Shown here piece after piece: positions 14,311 through 21,772 of a stretch of DNA of 23,243 nucleotides. The stretch is from Gammaproteobacteria bacterium (GTDB lineage Bacteria > Pseudomonadota > Gammaproteobacteria > Thiohalorhabdales > Thiohalorhabdaceae). Position numbers and translations under genes: made by a program. Below the pieces are notes generated by a model, which was not told where the DNA came from, did not search any database, and saw only the letters and a list, made by a program, of their open reading frames with translations. Within the stretch, counting starts at the first letter, position 1; each line of letters begins with the position of its first letter. The DNA is taken from contig JAHEOG010000021.1 in assembly GCA_018609925.1 (NCBI GenBank), positions 1-23,243 on the forward strand, given 5' to 3'.

Positions 14311-15237
14311 TCACTCCACCGCCGGAGGAACGGGAGGGGGGCTCCGGGCACCGATGCGGTAGACCAGTAGCACCCCGGCCCCGGCCACCGCCAGCCCCAC
14401 CACGTCCGTGGCGATCAGTACGTCGCCGAAGGCGGCCCAGGCCATGAGCATGGTCACCGGCGGGCTGAGGTAGAACAGGCTGGCCACGCGCGTGGCCTCG
14501 TCGCGGTGTAGCAGGCGCCACATGGCCCAGTAGGCGCCCAGCGACACCGCCACCACCAGCCAGGCCATGGTGACCACGAAGGGCATCGCCGGCTCCGCGG
14601 CGAAGCCCTCCAGCCCCCATGCCAGGGGCAGCAGCGCCAGGGTCGTGGCCGCGCTCTGCCAGAACAGTGTGGTGTCCAGCGGCAGGTGGGTGCTCGCCCC
14701 CATCCGCGACCAGCGCCGCTGCATCAGGCTGGCGATGGTGATGGCCGCCACCGAGCCGAACGGGATCAGGTAGCCCAGCGCCGGCGTGGCCGCGTCGGCG
14801 GACAGCCGCGCCCCCACCGCGACCACCACCCCGGCGAAGCCCAGCGTCAGCCCCAGCCACTGGCGGGCGTCGGTGCGCTCCCCAAGGACCGGGCCCGAAA
14901 GCGCCCCGGTCAGCAGCGGCTGAAGCGCCGTCACCAGGGCCACGATGCCCGCCGGCACCCCCATGTCCAGCGCCACCAGCACGCAGCCCAGCCACACCCC
15001 GTGCGCCAGCACGCCCACCAGCGCCGTGTGCCCCACCGTCCGCCGGCCCGTCCAGCCCAGCCGGCCGCGGGCGGCCAGCCAAAGGGCCAGCAGCCCGGCC
15101 AAGGCCAGATAGCGCCAGAACAGCAGCGACCACGGCCCGGTGTACGGCAGGCCGTACTCCGCGCCGATGAAACCGGAGTTCCACAGGAAGACGAACAGCA
15201 GCTCGAGGCCGAGGAGGCGGCCGAGGACGGTGGGCAT
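14311..15237 (-). CDS. EamA/DMT-superfamily transporter
   Basis: A 308-residue inner-membrane protein with about ten helices in two homologous EamA halves (roughly residues 8-145 and 155-290). The first half begins 'LGLELLFVFLWNSGFIGAEY' with the typical 'FWRYLALAGLLAL' second helix and ends 'LGERTDARQWLGLTLGFAGV'. The second half has 'WQSAATTLALLPLAW' and 'RVASLFYLSPPVTMLMAW', ending in 'VGLAVAGAGVLLVYRIGAR'. Members export metabolites or amino acids, but the substrate cannot be predicted. The sequence 'SPPVTMLMAW' followed by 'FGDVL' (normally GE) is a small departure from the common motif. No obvious operon partner. Confidence 0.92.
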   Translation of the reverse strand: MPTVLGRLLGLELLFVFLWNSGFIGAEYGLPYTGPWSLLFWRYLALAGLLALWLAARGRLGWTGRRTVGHTALVGVLAHGVWLGCVLVALDMGVPAGIVALVTALQPLLTGALSGPVLGERTDARQWLGLTLGFAGVVVAVGARLSADAATPALGYLIPFGSVAAITIASLMQRRWSRMGASTHLPLDTTLFWQSAATTLALLPLAWGLEGFAAEPAMPFVVTMAWLVVAVSLGAYWAMWRLLHRDEATRVASLFYLSPPVTMLMAWAAFGDVLIATDVVGLAVAGAGVLLVYRIGARSPPPVPPAVE

Positions 15238-15587
15238 GGGGAACCGTTGGGTTTGCGGAGAAAGGGAAGGGTTAGGCGCTCAGTATACCGGAGCAAAGGG
15301 TGGTCAATGCGTCAAATTGACACGGGGAGGCCAGGGTTGACACATGAGGCGTCAGTAGCCGGGGGAGCTGTCATGTCAAGACTTGATCCCTTTTTTGAAA
15401 AGGGCCAGCAAGAAGGACGATCCCCAGGCCCGTCAAAACACCGCGGCCTGTGCCGCCTCTTTCCACCAATCCTTGCCGGGAATCACCGGTTTTGGGGGGA
15501 CAAGACCGCATCGCGGCGGACAGGTGGCGGGGACAAACGGGGTGGGCGGAAGGGGCAAGCGGGGATGACCCCGCAATTCGGCAAGGC
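15238..15587. other. Gene-free stretch upstream of the EamA gene
   Basis: There is no credible gene in these 350 bases. The part next to 15237 should hold the EamA promoter. A small dyad GTCAA-A-TTGAC lies near 15309-15319, followed by two further TTGACA-type words. A copy of the RAYT-linked motif is at 15371-15397. The rest looks like decayed intergenic sequence. Confidence 0.4.
15371..15397 (+). repeat. RAYT-linked repeat, copy 1
   Basis: It starts TCATGTCAAGACTTGATCCC and ends TTTTTTG. It differs from copy 2 (16972-16998) by a single base over 27 positions. It lies 1.1 kb from the RAYT remnant with no transposase sequence beside it, as expected for a dispersed REP-like unit. Confidence 0.75.
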
Positions 15588-16004
15588 TCATTCCTGCCTG
15601 GTTTCGCCGGCCCGGTTTTTAGGCTTTTCGCCATGCCCCTTCCCGCGCGGCACGTAGGAAATCGCCCTGAAGAAGAAATAGATTGAAACCAGAAACCCCA
15701 CCAGGCCAAAGATCGGTATAAGCTTCTTCAGCCCCAAAGATATGGTTAAAACAATCAGCCCCTTAGCAATATAGTGCGTGCCGCTGTAGACAGAGACATA
15801 ACTGGAATGGCCCGCTTCCCCGAAATCCGGTGGCCGATCCTCCTCCAATGCCGGGCGCTCCTCCGGCTTCCTGCCCTCCTCCAGCCTTTCGGTGGCGTTC
15901 CGGCCCAGTCTTTGGCCCACCTCCAATACCAGCCAGAAAAATCCGGAACCGAGGGCTCCCTGGACAATCGGATGCCAATCGGTCAAGACCTCAATTAGCT
16001 TCAT
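15588..16004 (-). CDS. hypothetical membrane protein
   Basis: A 138-residue protein that I do not recognise. A first hydrophobic stretch ('IVQGALGSGFFWLVLEVG', residues 13-30) is followed by a charged, mostly acidic and arginine-rich central segment ('ERLEEGRKPEERPALEEDRP') and two C-terminal helices ('KGLIVLTISLGLKKLIPIFG' and 'LVGFLVSIYFFFRAISYV'). The tail is basic. GGAGG seven bases before the ATG supports the start at 16004. It stands alone in a gene-poor stretch next to mobile-element remnants, so it is probably accessory. A 12-base inverted repeat lies just upstream. Confidence 0.65.
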   Translation of the reverse strand: MKLIEVLTDWHPIVQGALGSGFFWLVLEVGQRLGRNATERLEEGRKPEERPALEEDRPPDFGEAGHSSYVSVYSGTHYIAKGLIVLTISLGLKKLIPIFGLVGFLVSIYFFFRAISYVPRGKGHGEKPKNRAGETRQE

Positions 16005-16490
16005 CCCCTAGCCTCCCCTGGAGTTGACCCTTCTTCGTAGACTCCTTTCAGCGCCAAAGGATTGAGTGTCCACCAAGACGGGTCAACTCCACTAGGCGTA
16101 ACGGTCCGGCCACCTTCCCCGGATTACCGAGTCGTGCCCCCACCCTGACCAAGGGGAGGTGAAATTCCCCACAGGACCTGTGGAAAAATTTGTGGAAAGC
16201 CCCGGGGAAACAACCGCAAACCCGCATCTGGCTGGGCCCGAGGCGGTCTGGCTCAACCAGTAAGCAACCGAAAAAATCCCTTTATTTTCAAATGGTTATC
16301 TGTAAAGTTCCCGCGCTGCGGAAGTTTCGGTATGTCAAGAGGGCTGTCGAGGGAGGCCCTGAACCGGCCTGGGGAATTTGTCAACGCCGGAAGGGCGGGG
16401 GAGCGCATGCGACAGGAAGCAGGCCCAAGCCCCCTCCCCCACTCTTAACGGCCTGCTTTTGCAATCCGGAAAAAGGCCCCAAGAAAATCC
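16005..16490. other. Gene-free stretch with inverted repeats
   Basis: About 490 bases with no supported gene. It holds the inverted repeat 16019-16091, a perfect dyad CCACAGG-A-CCTGTGG (16169-16183) and two TGTGGAAA words within 21 bases (16179-16199), then a mildly AT-rich stretch near 16270-16310. The frame of the RAYT remnant runs on to 16335 only because no stop is met. Confidence 0.4.
16019..16091. repeat. 12-bp perfect inverted repeat
   Basis: TGGAGTTGACCC (16019-16030) is matched exactly by GGGTCAACTCCA (16080-16091), with 49 bases between. It lies immediately upstream of the gene at 15588-16004. It could be a pair of regulator half-sites, or the ends of a very small mobile element. 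Confidence 0.65.
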
Positions 16491-16513
16491 GGGGTAAAGT
16501 CTTGACATGACAG
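16491..16513 (-). repeat. RAYT-linked repeat, copy 3
   Basis: On the minus strand it reads CTGTCATGTCAAGACTTTAC and then CCC. It forms the last codons of the RAYT remnant (T-V-M-S-R-L) and is inverted relative to copies 1 and 2. Confidence 0.75.
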
Positions 16514-16946
16514 TTTCGTAGCTCCGGGTCAATCCCCGGTTCCCTTCCATCGCCTTCCGAACCCGCCGGATATTCTGCCCCACCGCCGAATAGTGAATGC
16601 CCCCGAACCGTTCTCCGATTCCGGCAAGGGTCAGCTCGGTTTGTCTCGGCACGGTAGCATGGCCACTTGGCGGGCTTGGCCTTCCTTCGGGCCAAGTTGC
16701 CGGCCGCCGGCGGTAAGGGCCCCCGCATCAATCCCCCATTCCTCGGCAACGGCCGCCAATACCTTTTCGGGCTATGAACCCGTCCCCCCCGGTGCGGGTT
16801 CTCCGAGCCTTTTTCCCTTGTTCAAGGGTTCACGAACGGAAGGCCTCGTACCCCGCCTCTCCGGGGAAAATCGCTTAACGGCCCCGGCCCCGGTTCATCA
16901 CGTAGTACCAGGCGCCTTCTAATTCGATGCACAGCGGGCGGCTCAT
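16491..16946 (-). pseudogene. REP-associated tyrosine transposase (RAYT) remnant
   Basis: The ATG at 16946 begins MSRPLCIELEGAWYYVMNRG, the classic RAYT N-terminus ('GAWYHVMNRG' in intact members), but TAA and TGA stops follow within 40 codons ('AIFPGEAGYEAFRS' is still readable between them). The sequence then jumps to the C-terminal region: 'VAEEWGIDAGALTAGGRQLG', a frameshift near 16655, and 'LTLAGIGERFGGIHYSAVGQ', the DnaA-like helix-turn-helix that closes many RAYTs, ending 'SYETVMSRL'. The central catalytic part with the HUH motif and nucleophilic Tyr is absent. It is thus an internally deleted, dead gene. RAYTs are single-copy domesticated relatives of IS200/IS605 transposases that move REP sequences. 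Confidence 0.82.
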
Positions 16947-16971
16947 GGGTGGAGAATTACCCTCCGAACTA

Positions 16972-16998
16972 TCATGTCAAGACTTGACCCCTTTTTTG
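16972..16998 (+). repeat. RAYT-linked repeat, copy 2
   Basis: It starts TCATGTCAAGACTTGACCCC and ends in a T-run with G. It lies 25 bases before the RAYT remnant's start codon and is inverted with respect to copy 3, so the remnant is bracketed by an inverted pair. Confidence 0.78.
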
Positions 16999-17084
16999 CC
17001 TTGAAACAGAACCCCTGCCTAAAGGGAGCGCCATGTGGAACCTATCCGGCCCGCACGGCTTGAAACCCATTTTTAGAATAATAA

Positions 17085-17618
17085 TTACGATATAAACAGT
17101 CCTATACTAAGAATTGCTCCTAGTGCTAATAAATTATGTATCATGTTGAAAATAATCTGAAGGGAGAACATCTTTATGAAGCGTTTATCTTCAGTAAGTT
17201 GATCTTCAATACCTTTTTCGGCAGCCCTACAAACCATAATGGACATAGGCCAAATGAACGGTCTTGAGAAATCCCTAACCAACTCTGTCGGCTCCGCCTT
17301 AATCTGGGACACTAGTTCTTGGCCAGCCTTTGACTCCAGCAAACTTTCCATCTCTCTCAGGGTATTCACACCCGACGAAACTGCCATACCAACCTGTTTG
17401 CTTATCGCCCCAGCCAGCAAAGAAAGTACAAATAAAATAATCGATATTTTGATTCCCTCTACGGGTACAATTTTTGATATCGATTCAAGATTTGTAATAA
17501 GTAAACCTACAATAACGGCAACCCCACCTATGGACCATATAGTATAAAGTTCAGTAGATTGACCGGAGTCGATAATGCTACGCCATACTATTTTTTTGAA
17601 ATCCTGCTCAGGTTGCAT
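17085..17618 (-). CDS. hypothetical membrane protein in AT-rich island
   Basis: A 177-residue protein with no family I recognise. Three hydrophobic helices are visible: 'TIWSIGGVAVIVGLLITNL' (about 26-44), 'ISIILFVLSLLAGAI' (58-72) and 'MIHNLLALGAILSIGLFIS' (the C-terminus). A long soluble segment with 'TLREMESLLESKAGQELVSQ' lies between helices 2 and 3 and would be cytoplasmic or periplasmic. The gene uses many A/T-ending codons, in strong contrast to every neighbour, so it was probably acquired by transfer. No good ribosome-binding site precedes the ATG. A small membrane protein with helix-loop architecture could be a phage or defence accessory, but nothing shows that. Confidence 0.68.
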   Translation of the reverse strand: MQPEQDFKKIVWRSIIDSGQSTELYTIWSIGGVAVIVGLLITNLESISKIVPVEGIKISIILFVLSLLAGAISKQVGMAVSSGVNTLREMESLLESKAGQELVSQIKAEPTELVRDFSRPFIWPMSIMVCRAAEKGIEDQLTEDKRFIKMFSLQIIFNMIHNLLALGAILSIGLFIS

Positions 17619-17814
17619 ATATAATATACCGTATTTATTGTAGGAAATTTTATCTAAAAGATAATTATACTCAATGGTTTAATTACAAATTATGCCAGAT
17701 TTTACTCTTTATTTTACATTAAAACTAATCTGTATGTACTTAAAGAAACCACCACACCCAGCCTGCCATGGACATTTGATTATTTTTATGCAGGAAGGCA
17801 AGTAGCGATTCCTT
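17619..17814. other. AT-rich flank of the island
   Basis: No gene is seen. The sequence is strongly AT-rich, in contrast to the surrounding chromosome, and contains TATATTATAT-like words just before the gene at 17618 that could serve as its promoter. The AT-rich character ends at the osmC stop codon. Confidence 0.4.
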
Positions 17815-18243
17815 TTATTCGAATCGGTTTCTTTTCCAGGTCTCGAACGTATGCCCGATCTCACAACCCGGCTCCAGCTGCTTCGTCGCCGAGCAGTACT
17901 TCTCCGCCGAGAGCTCCACCGCCCGGGCCACCTTGCTCTCCTGCAACCCTTCCCCGGTAACGGTGAAATGGATGTTGATCCGTGTGAAGACCTTGGGGTC
18001 GGTCTCGGCGCGCTCGGCTTCCAGGGTCACGCGGCAGTCCGTCACCGGCTGGCGCTGCTTCTTGAGGATGTGCACCACGTCATAGGCGGTGCAGCCGCCC
18101 ACCCCGAGCAGCAGCATCTCCATGGGCCGGAAGCCCGTGTTGCGGCCGCCGCCGTCCGGCGGGCCGTCCATGACCACCGCGTGGCCGGACTCGCTCTCGC
18201 CGACGAACTGGGCGCCTTCGGTCCACTTCACCTCGCATTTCAC
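17815..18243 (-). CDS. yhfA: OsmC family protein, YhfA-like
   Basis: A 142-residue peroxiredoxin-fold protein. The pair of redox cysteines is C51 in 'GVGGCTAYDVVHILKKQRQ' and C117 in 'LSAEKYCSAT'. 'RPMEMLLLGVGGC' and 'FTRINIHFTVTG' match the YhfA branch rather than classical OsmC or Ohr. Family members reduce organic peroxides; YhfA itself is not well characterised. The start is GTG at 18243 with GGAGGAGG six bases upstream; that ribosome-binding site overlaps the stop codon of the helicase gene, so the pair is translated in tandem. The first bases of the AT-rich island lie directly downstream. Confidence 0.9.
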   Translation of the reverse strand: MKCEVKWTEGAQFVGESESGHAVVMDGPPDGGGRNTGFRPMEMLLLGVGGCTAYDVVHILKKQRQPVTDCRVTLEAERAETDPKVFTRINIHFTVTGEGLQESKVARAVELSAEKYCSATKQLEPGCEIGHTFETWKRNRFE

Positions 18244-18256
18244 GGGATGCCTCCTC

Positions 18257-20191
18257 CTATCCGGCGATTGGGGTGTTCTCCCGGAAGAATCGCTGGACCT
18301 CCTCCAGGGAGTCGGTGCGGGGCATGGGCGGCAGGCTGTCCAGGAAAACCGAGCCGTAGCCGCGGGTGAGCACGCGGGGATCGCCGAGGACGAGGACGCC
18401 GTAGTCGCCGGCGTCGCGGATGAGACGGCCCGCCCCCTGCTTGAGCGTGAGCACGGCCCGGGGCAGGTGCTCGGCGGTGAAGGGCTGGTGGCCGCGCTCG
18501 CGCAGGTAGCGGTCGCGGGCCTCGGTCACGGGATCGCCCGGGCTAGGGAACGGCAGCTTTTCGATGGCAACCACCTTCAGCGCCCCGCCGCGCACGTCCA
18601 CCCCCTCCCAGAAGCTGCCCGTACCCAGCAGGACGGCGTTGCCCAGGCTGCGGAAGCGCTGGATCAGGGTGTCGCGGGGCATCTCGCCCTGCACCAGCAG
18701 CGGGAAGGCGCATTCGCTCTTCAGGCGCTCGGCGGCTCGGCCCAGCGCCCGGTGGCTGGTGAACAGGAAGAAGGCCCCGCCCCCGGACGCCTCGGCCACC
18801 GGCAGAACGGCGTCGACGAAGCGGTCGGTGTGCTCGGGGTGGTTGGGCTCCGGCAGGCCGGCGGGAAGGTAGAGCCGGGCCTGCTCGGCGAAGTGGAAGC
18901 TCGACGGCCACTGCCGGGTGACCGCATCCTCGGGCAGGCCCAGCTTGGCCCGGAAGTGCTCGAAGGACTCGCCCACCGCCAGGGTGGCGGAGGTGAACAC
19001 CCAGCCCTGCCGGCCCGGCCCGCCGGTAGCCTCCTGGAAGGGCCCGGCCACCTCCAGCGGGGTGGCGTGGGCGAAGGCTCCCCGGCCCCGGGTCTCGTAC
19101 CAGAACACGTAGTCCGGGTCCGCCGCCTCGCGCAGGAAGTCCAGCCGCGCCACTAGGTCCCGCGCCCGCTCGAAGCAGCGGGCCAGGCCCCGCCCCCGCT
19201 CCCGGTGGTTGTCGAGGACGTCGCCAAGGTGCTGCGCCGCCGCGCGCAGCTCGTCGGTGGCCTTCGCGATGTGCTCGGTACCCAGGGCCTCGGCCCAGGT
19301 GCCGCGCCGGTCGCCCTCGCCGAAGGCGGCGCGCCAGTCGTCGGCGCGGCGCTCCAGGGCGTCGACGGCCCCGGTCACTTGCGGGTCGTCGCCGGCCTCC
19401 TGGACGTACTCCTCGCGGGTGTCGCGGGCCAGCTCGCGGGCGCCGTAGCTGCTGACGCCCACCCCGAAGAAGCGGCTGGCCGCTTCGGGGAGCTGGTGGG
19501 CCTCGTCGAAGACCACGGCGTCGGCGCGCGGCAGCAGGTCGGCCACGCCCTCGCTCTTCAGCGCCAGGTCGGCGCAGAACAGGTGGTGGTTGACCACCAC
19601 CACGTCCGCCTCCTGGGCGCGGCGCCGGGCGTGGATCAGGTGGCAGTCCTCGTAGAAGTCGCAGTCGGTGCCCAGGCAGTTGTCGCTGGTGGAGGTGACC
19701 CGGGGCCAGACGGCGGCGTCCTCGGCCAGCGCGGACAGCTCGGCGCGATCGCCGCTGCGGGTGGTGCGCGCCCACTCGCGCACCCGGTCCAGCTCCTCGC
19801 GGGTCTCCGGGGCGAGCTGGTGGCGGCGCTGGTGGGAGCGCTCCATGCGGTGCAGGCACAGGTAGTTGGCGCGGCCCTTCAGCAGGGCGGTGCGGAAGTC
19901 GGTGCCCAGGGCCTCGCGCAGCAGCGGCAGGTCGCGGTGGTAGAGCTGGTCCTGGAGGTTCTTGGTACCGGTGGAGATCAGCACCTTGCGCCCGGACTCC
20001 AGCACCGGGACCAGGTAGGCGAAGGTCTTACCGGTGCCGGTGCCGGCCTCGGCGATGAGAACCCCCCGCTCGTCCAGGACCCGCTCCACCTCCCCGGCCA
20101 TGGCCCGCTGCTCGGAGCGGGCCTGGAAGCCCGGAAGTCGCCCGGCCAGCGGGCCGTCGGCGGCGAGGATGTCGGAGGCGAATGGGGGCAT
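18257..20191 (-). CDS. yoaA: ATP-dependent DNA helicase, YoaA/DinG family
   Basis: A 644-residue superfamily 2 helicase of the XPD-like iron-sulfur group. Q-motif 'PGFQARSEQRAMA' (20-32); Walker A 'AEAGTGTGKT' (47-56) with K55; cluster ligands C112, C172, C177 and C183 ('NYLCLHR', 'NCLGTDCDFYEDC'); DEAH box 'VFDEAHQL' (227-234); motif IV-VI region including 'GTGSFWEGVDVRGG' and 'QGAGRLIRDAGDYG'. Length and four-cysteine spacing match YoaA (about 636 residues); DinG proper is longer. YoaA-type helicases unwind damaged DNA 5' to 3' and aid replication repair. The start at 20191 is required to keep the Q-motif. It is followed 13 bases later by osmC. Confidence 0.92.
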   Translation of the reverse strand: MPPFASDILAADGPLAGRLPGFQARSEQRAMAGEVERVLDERGVLIAEAGTGTGKTFAYLVPVLESGRKVLISTGTKNLQDQLYHRDLPLLREALGTDFRTALLKGRANYLCLHRMERSHQRRHQLAPETREELDRVREWARTTRSGDRAELSALAEDAAVWPRVTSTSDNCLGTDCDFYEDCHLIHARRRAQEADVVVVNHHLFCADLALKSEGVADLLPRADAVVFDEAHQLPEAASRFFGVGVSSYGARELARDTREEYVQEAGDDPQVTGAVDALERRADDWRAAFGEGDRRGTWAEALGTEHIAKATDELRAAAQHLGDVLDNHRERGRGLARCFERARDLVARLDFLREAADPDYVFWYETRGRGAFAHATPLEVAGPFQEATGGPGRQGWVFTSATLAVGESFEHFRAKLGLPEDAVTRQWPSSFHFAEQARLYLPAGLPEPNHPEHTDRFVDAVLPVAEASGGGAFFLFTSHRALGRAAERLKSECAFPLLVQGEMPRDTLIQRFRSLGNAVLLGTGSFWEGVDVRGGALKVVAIEKLPFPSPGDPVTEARDRYLRERGHQPFTAEHLPRAVLTLKQGAGRLIRDAGDYGVLVLGDPRVLTRGYGSVFLDSLPPMPRTDSLEEVQRFFRENTPIAG

Positions 20192-20365
20192 GGAGGGGCC
20201 CGTTAGGCTGGGGAAAGGCGGCGTTCGTTTTCCCGTTGAGCGGGGATTGGCAACCGTCAGTCGGCAGTCGGCAGTTGGCAGAAAAAACTAGTTGCCCTGG
20301 ATGAACCGGGTCCAGCCTGAGCGGTTGCCGTTACTGAATACTGGCTGCTGCCAACTGACTACTCC
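20192..20365. repeat. Intergenic repeat with CAGTTGGCAG inverted pair
   Basis: Between the helicase and cysS, TCGGCAGT-like octamers occur in tandem (20260-20276), ending in CAGTTGGCAG (20272-20281). Its exact complement CTGCCAACTG is at 20348-20357. The arms could pair around a 66-base loop. Similar 'CAGTCGGCAGT' strings are familiar from intergenic repeats in other genomes; I cannot tell whether this is a mobile unit or a folded leader/terminator of cysS mRNA. Confidence 0.5.
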
Positions 20366-21772
20366 CTATTTCGTTTGCTTCCGCCAGACGGTGCCGTCGG
20401 GGCGGTCCTCCAGCTCGATGCCGTGCTCGGCCAGCTGATCCCGGATCCGGTCGGCGGTGGCGAAGTCCCGCGCCCGGCGTGCCTCCGCGCGCTCGGCGAT
20501 GAGCCGCTCCACCTCCGATACGGACAGGTCCCCGGTGTCCCGACGCAGGAAGGTGGACGGGTCGCGCTGGAGCAGGCCGAGCGTGCCCCCCAGCATCCGC
20601 AGGACCCCGGCGGCGGCGCGGGCCTCTTCCGGTTCGCTCTCCTTGCGCCGGTTCACTTCCCGGGCCAGCTCGAACAGGACGGCGAAGGCCTCGGGGGTGT
20701 TGAAGTCGTCGTCCATGGCCTCGCGGAGCCTTGCCACCCATTGCCGGAGGTCCTCGGGCACCTCGCCAATATCCGGGTAATCGACCGGGTCGAGGTCTTC
20801 CAGGGCGGTGTAGAGGCGCTCCAGGGCCCCGGCGGCGCCGCGCAGGTTCTCCTCGGTGTAGTTCAGGGGGCTGCGGTAGTGGCTGGAAAGCAGGAAGACC
20901 CGCAGGATCTCGGCATCGTAGGCCGCCAGCAGGTCCCGGATGGTGAAGAAGTTGCCCAGGGACTTGGCCATCTTCTCGTCGTCCACCCGGACGAAGCCGT
21001 TGTGGATCCAGTAGCGGGCGAGGTGGCAGTCCAGGGCGGCCTCGCTCTGGGCGATCTCGTTCTCGTGATGGGGGAACTTGAGGTCGGCGCCGCCGCCGTG
21101 GATGTCCAGGGGGCAGCCCAGCTCCCGGTAGGACATGGCGCTGCACTCGATGTGCCAGCCGGGCCGGCCCTTGCCCCAGGGCGCCCGCCAGGCCGGCTCT
21201 TCGGGCTGGGCGGCCTTCCACAGGGCGAAATCAAGGGGATCGCGCTTGTCCGGCTCGGCCTCGACCCGGGCGCCCGCCCGCAGCTCCTCCGGGTTCTCCC
21301 CGGACAACCGCCCGTACCCGGAGAACCGACCAACGGCGTAGTAGACATCGCCGGACTCGGTGGCGTAGGCGTAGTCCCGGTCCAGGAGCCACTGGATCAT
21401 CTCCACCATGTCCGGTACCGATCCGGTGGCCCGGGGCTCCGCATCGGGGGTCAGGCAGCCCAGCGTCGCCAGGTCCTCGTGCATGGCGGCGATCATGCGC
21501 TCCGTCAGGTCGCCGATGGGCTCCCCGTTCTCGGCGGCGCGGGCGATGATCTTGTCGTCGATGTCGGTGATGTTGCGGACGTAGGTCACCCCGTACCCGA
21601 TCGCACGCAGGTAGCGCACGATCATATCGAAAACCACCATCACCCGGGCGTGGCCCATGTGGCAGTAGTCGTAGACCGTCATGCCGCAGACGTACATGCG
21701 GACGTTGGCGGGGTCCGCGGGCTCGAAGGGCTCCTTCTGTCGGGTGAGGCTGTTGTAGACGTAGAGGCTCAT
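20366..21772 (-). CDS. cysS: Cysteinyl-tRNA synthetase
   Basis: A 468-residue class I synthetase that charges tRNA-Cys. The HIGH-equivalent is 'HMGH' (38-41), the KMSKS-equivalent is 'KMAKS' (267-271), and the zinc ligands C29, C210, H235 and E239 are all present at the canonical spacing ('YVCGMTVYDYCHMG', 'WHIECSAMSYRELG', 'PHHENEI'). The C-terminal helical domain ends in the small 'ELEDRPDGTVWRKQTK' segment. The length is usual (about 460). Both flanks are repeat-bearing intergenic regions. It has the same strand as the helicase gene but is 174 bases away, so it is probably a separate unit. Confidence 0.97.
   Translation of the reverse strand: MSLYVYNSLTRQKEPFEPADPANVRMYVCGMTVYDYCHMGHARVMVVFDMIVRYLRAIGYGVTYVRNITDIDDKIIARAAENGEPIGDLTERMIAAMHEDLATLGCLTPDAEPRATGSVPDMVEMIQWLLDRDYAYATESGDVYYAVGRFSGYGRLSGENPEELRAGARVEAEPDKRDPLDFALWKAAQPEEPAWRAPWGKGRPGWHIECSAMSYRELGCPLDIHGGGADLKFPHHENEIAQSEAALDCHLARYWIHNGFVRVDDEKMAKSLGNFFTIRDLLAAYDAEILRVFLLSSHYRSPLNYTEENLRGAAGALERLYTALEDLDPVDYPDIGEVPEDLRQWVARLREAMDDDFNTPEAFAVLFELAREVNRRKESEPEEARAAAGVLRMLGGTLGLLQRDPSTFLRRDTGDLSVSEVERLIAERAEARRARDFATADRIRDQLAEHGIELEDRPDGTVWRKQTK

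Noticed and set aside
14168..15184. 338-codon minus frame over the EamA gene
   Set aside because: A Gly/Arg/Ala-rich product without helices, in a different frame from the clear ten-helix transporter.
16160..16320. Possible replication origin (TGTGGAAA words, AT-rich patch)
   Set aside because: No dnaA, dnaN, rpmH or gidA nearby, no exact DnaA boxes and too few repeats.
15238..17084. CRISPR array or tandem repeat array
   Set aside because: The repeated motif occurs three times at irregular distances and in two orientations, without regular spacers.
17040..17814. Prophage or defence island
   Set aside because: Only one gene of unknown family; no integrase, tRNA junction, nuclease or toxin pattern is visible.
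17780..17814. Terminator after osmC (AGGAA / TTCCT dyad)
   Set aside because: The stem is five pairs with a 12-base loop and no proper U-run.
18089..20206. Plus-strand frames of 355 and 333 codons and a 438-codon minus frame over the helicase
   Set aside because: All overlap the helicase, which has Walker A, Fe-S cysteines and DEAH box in order; the others are Arg/Pro/Gly- or Ala/Gly-rich shadows.
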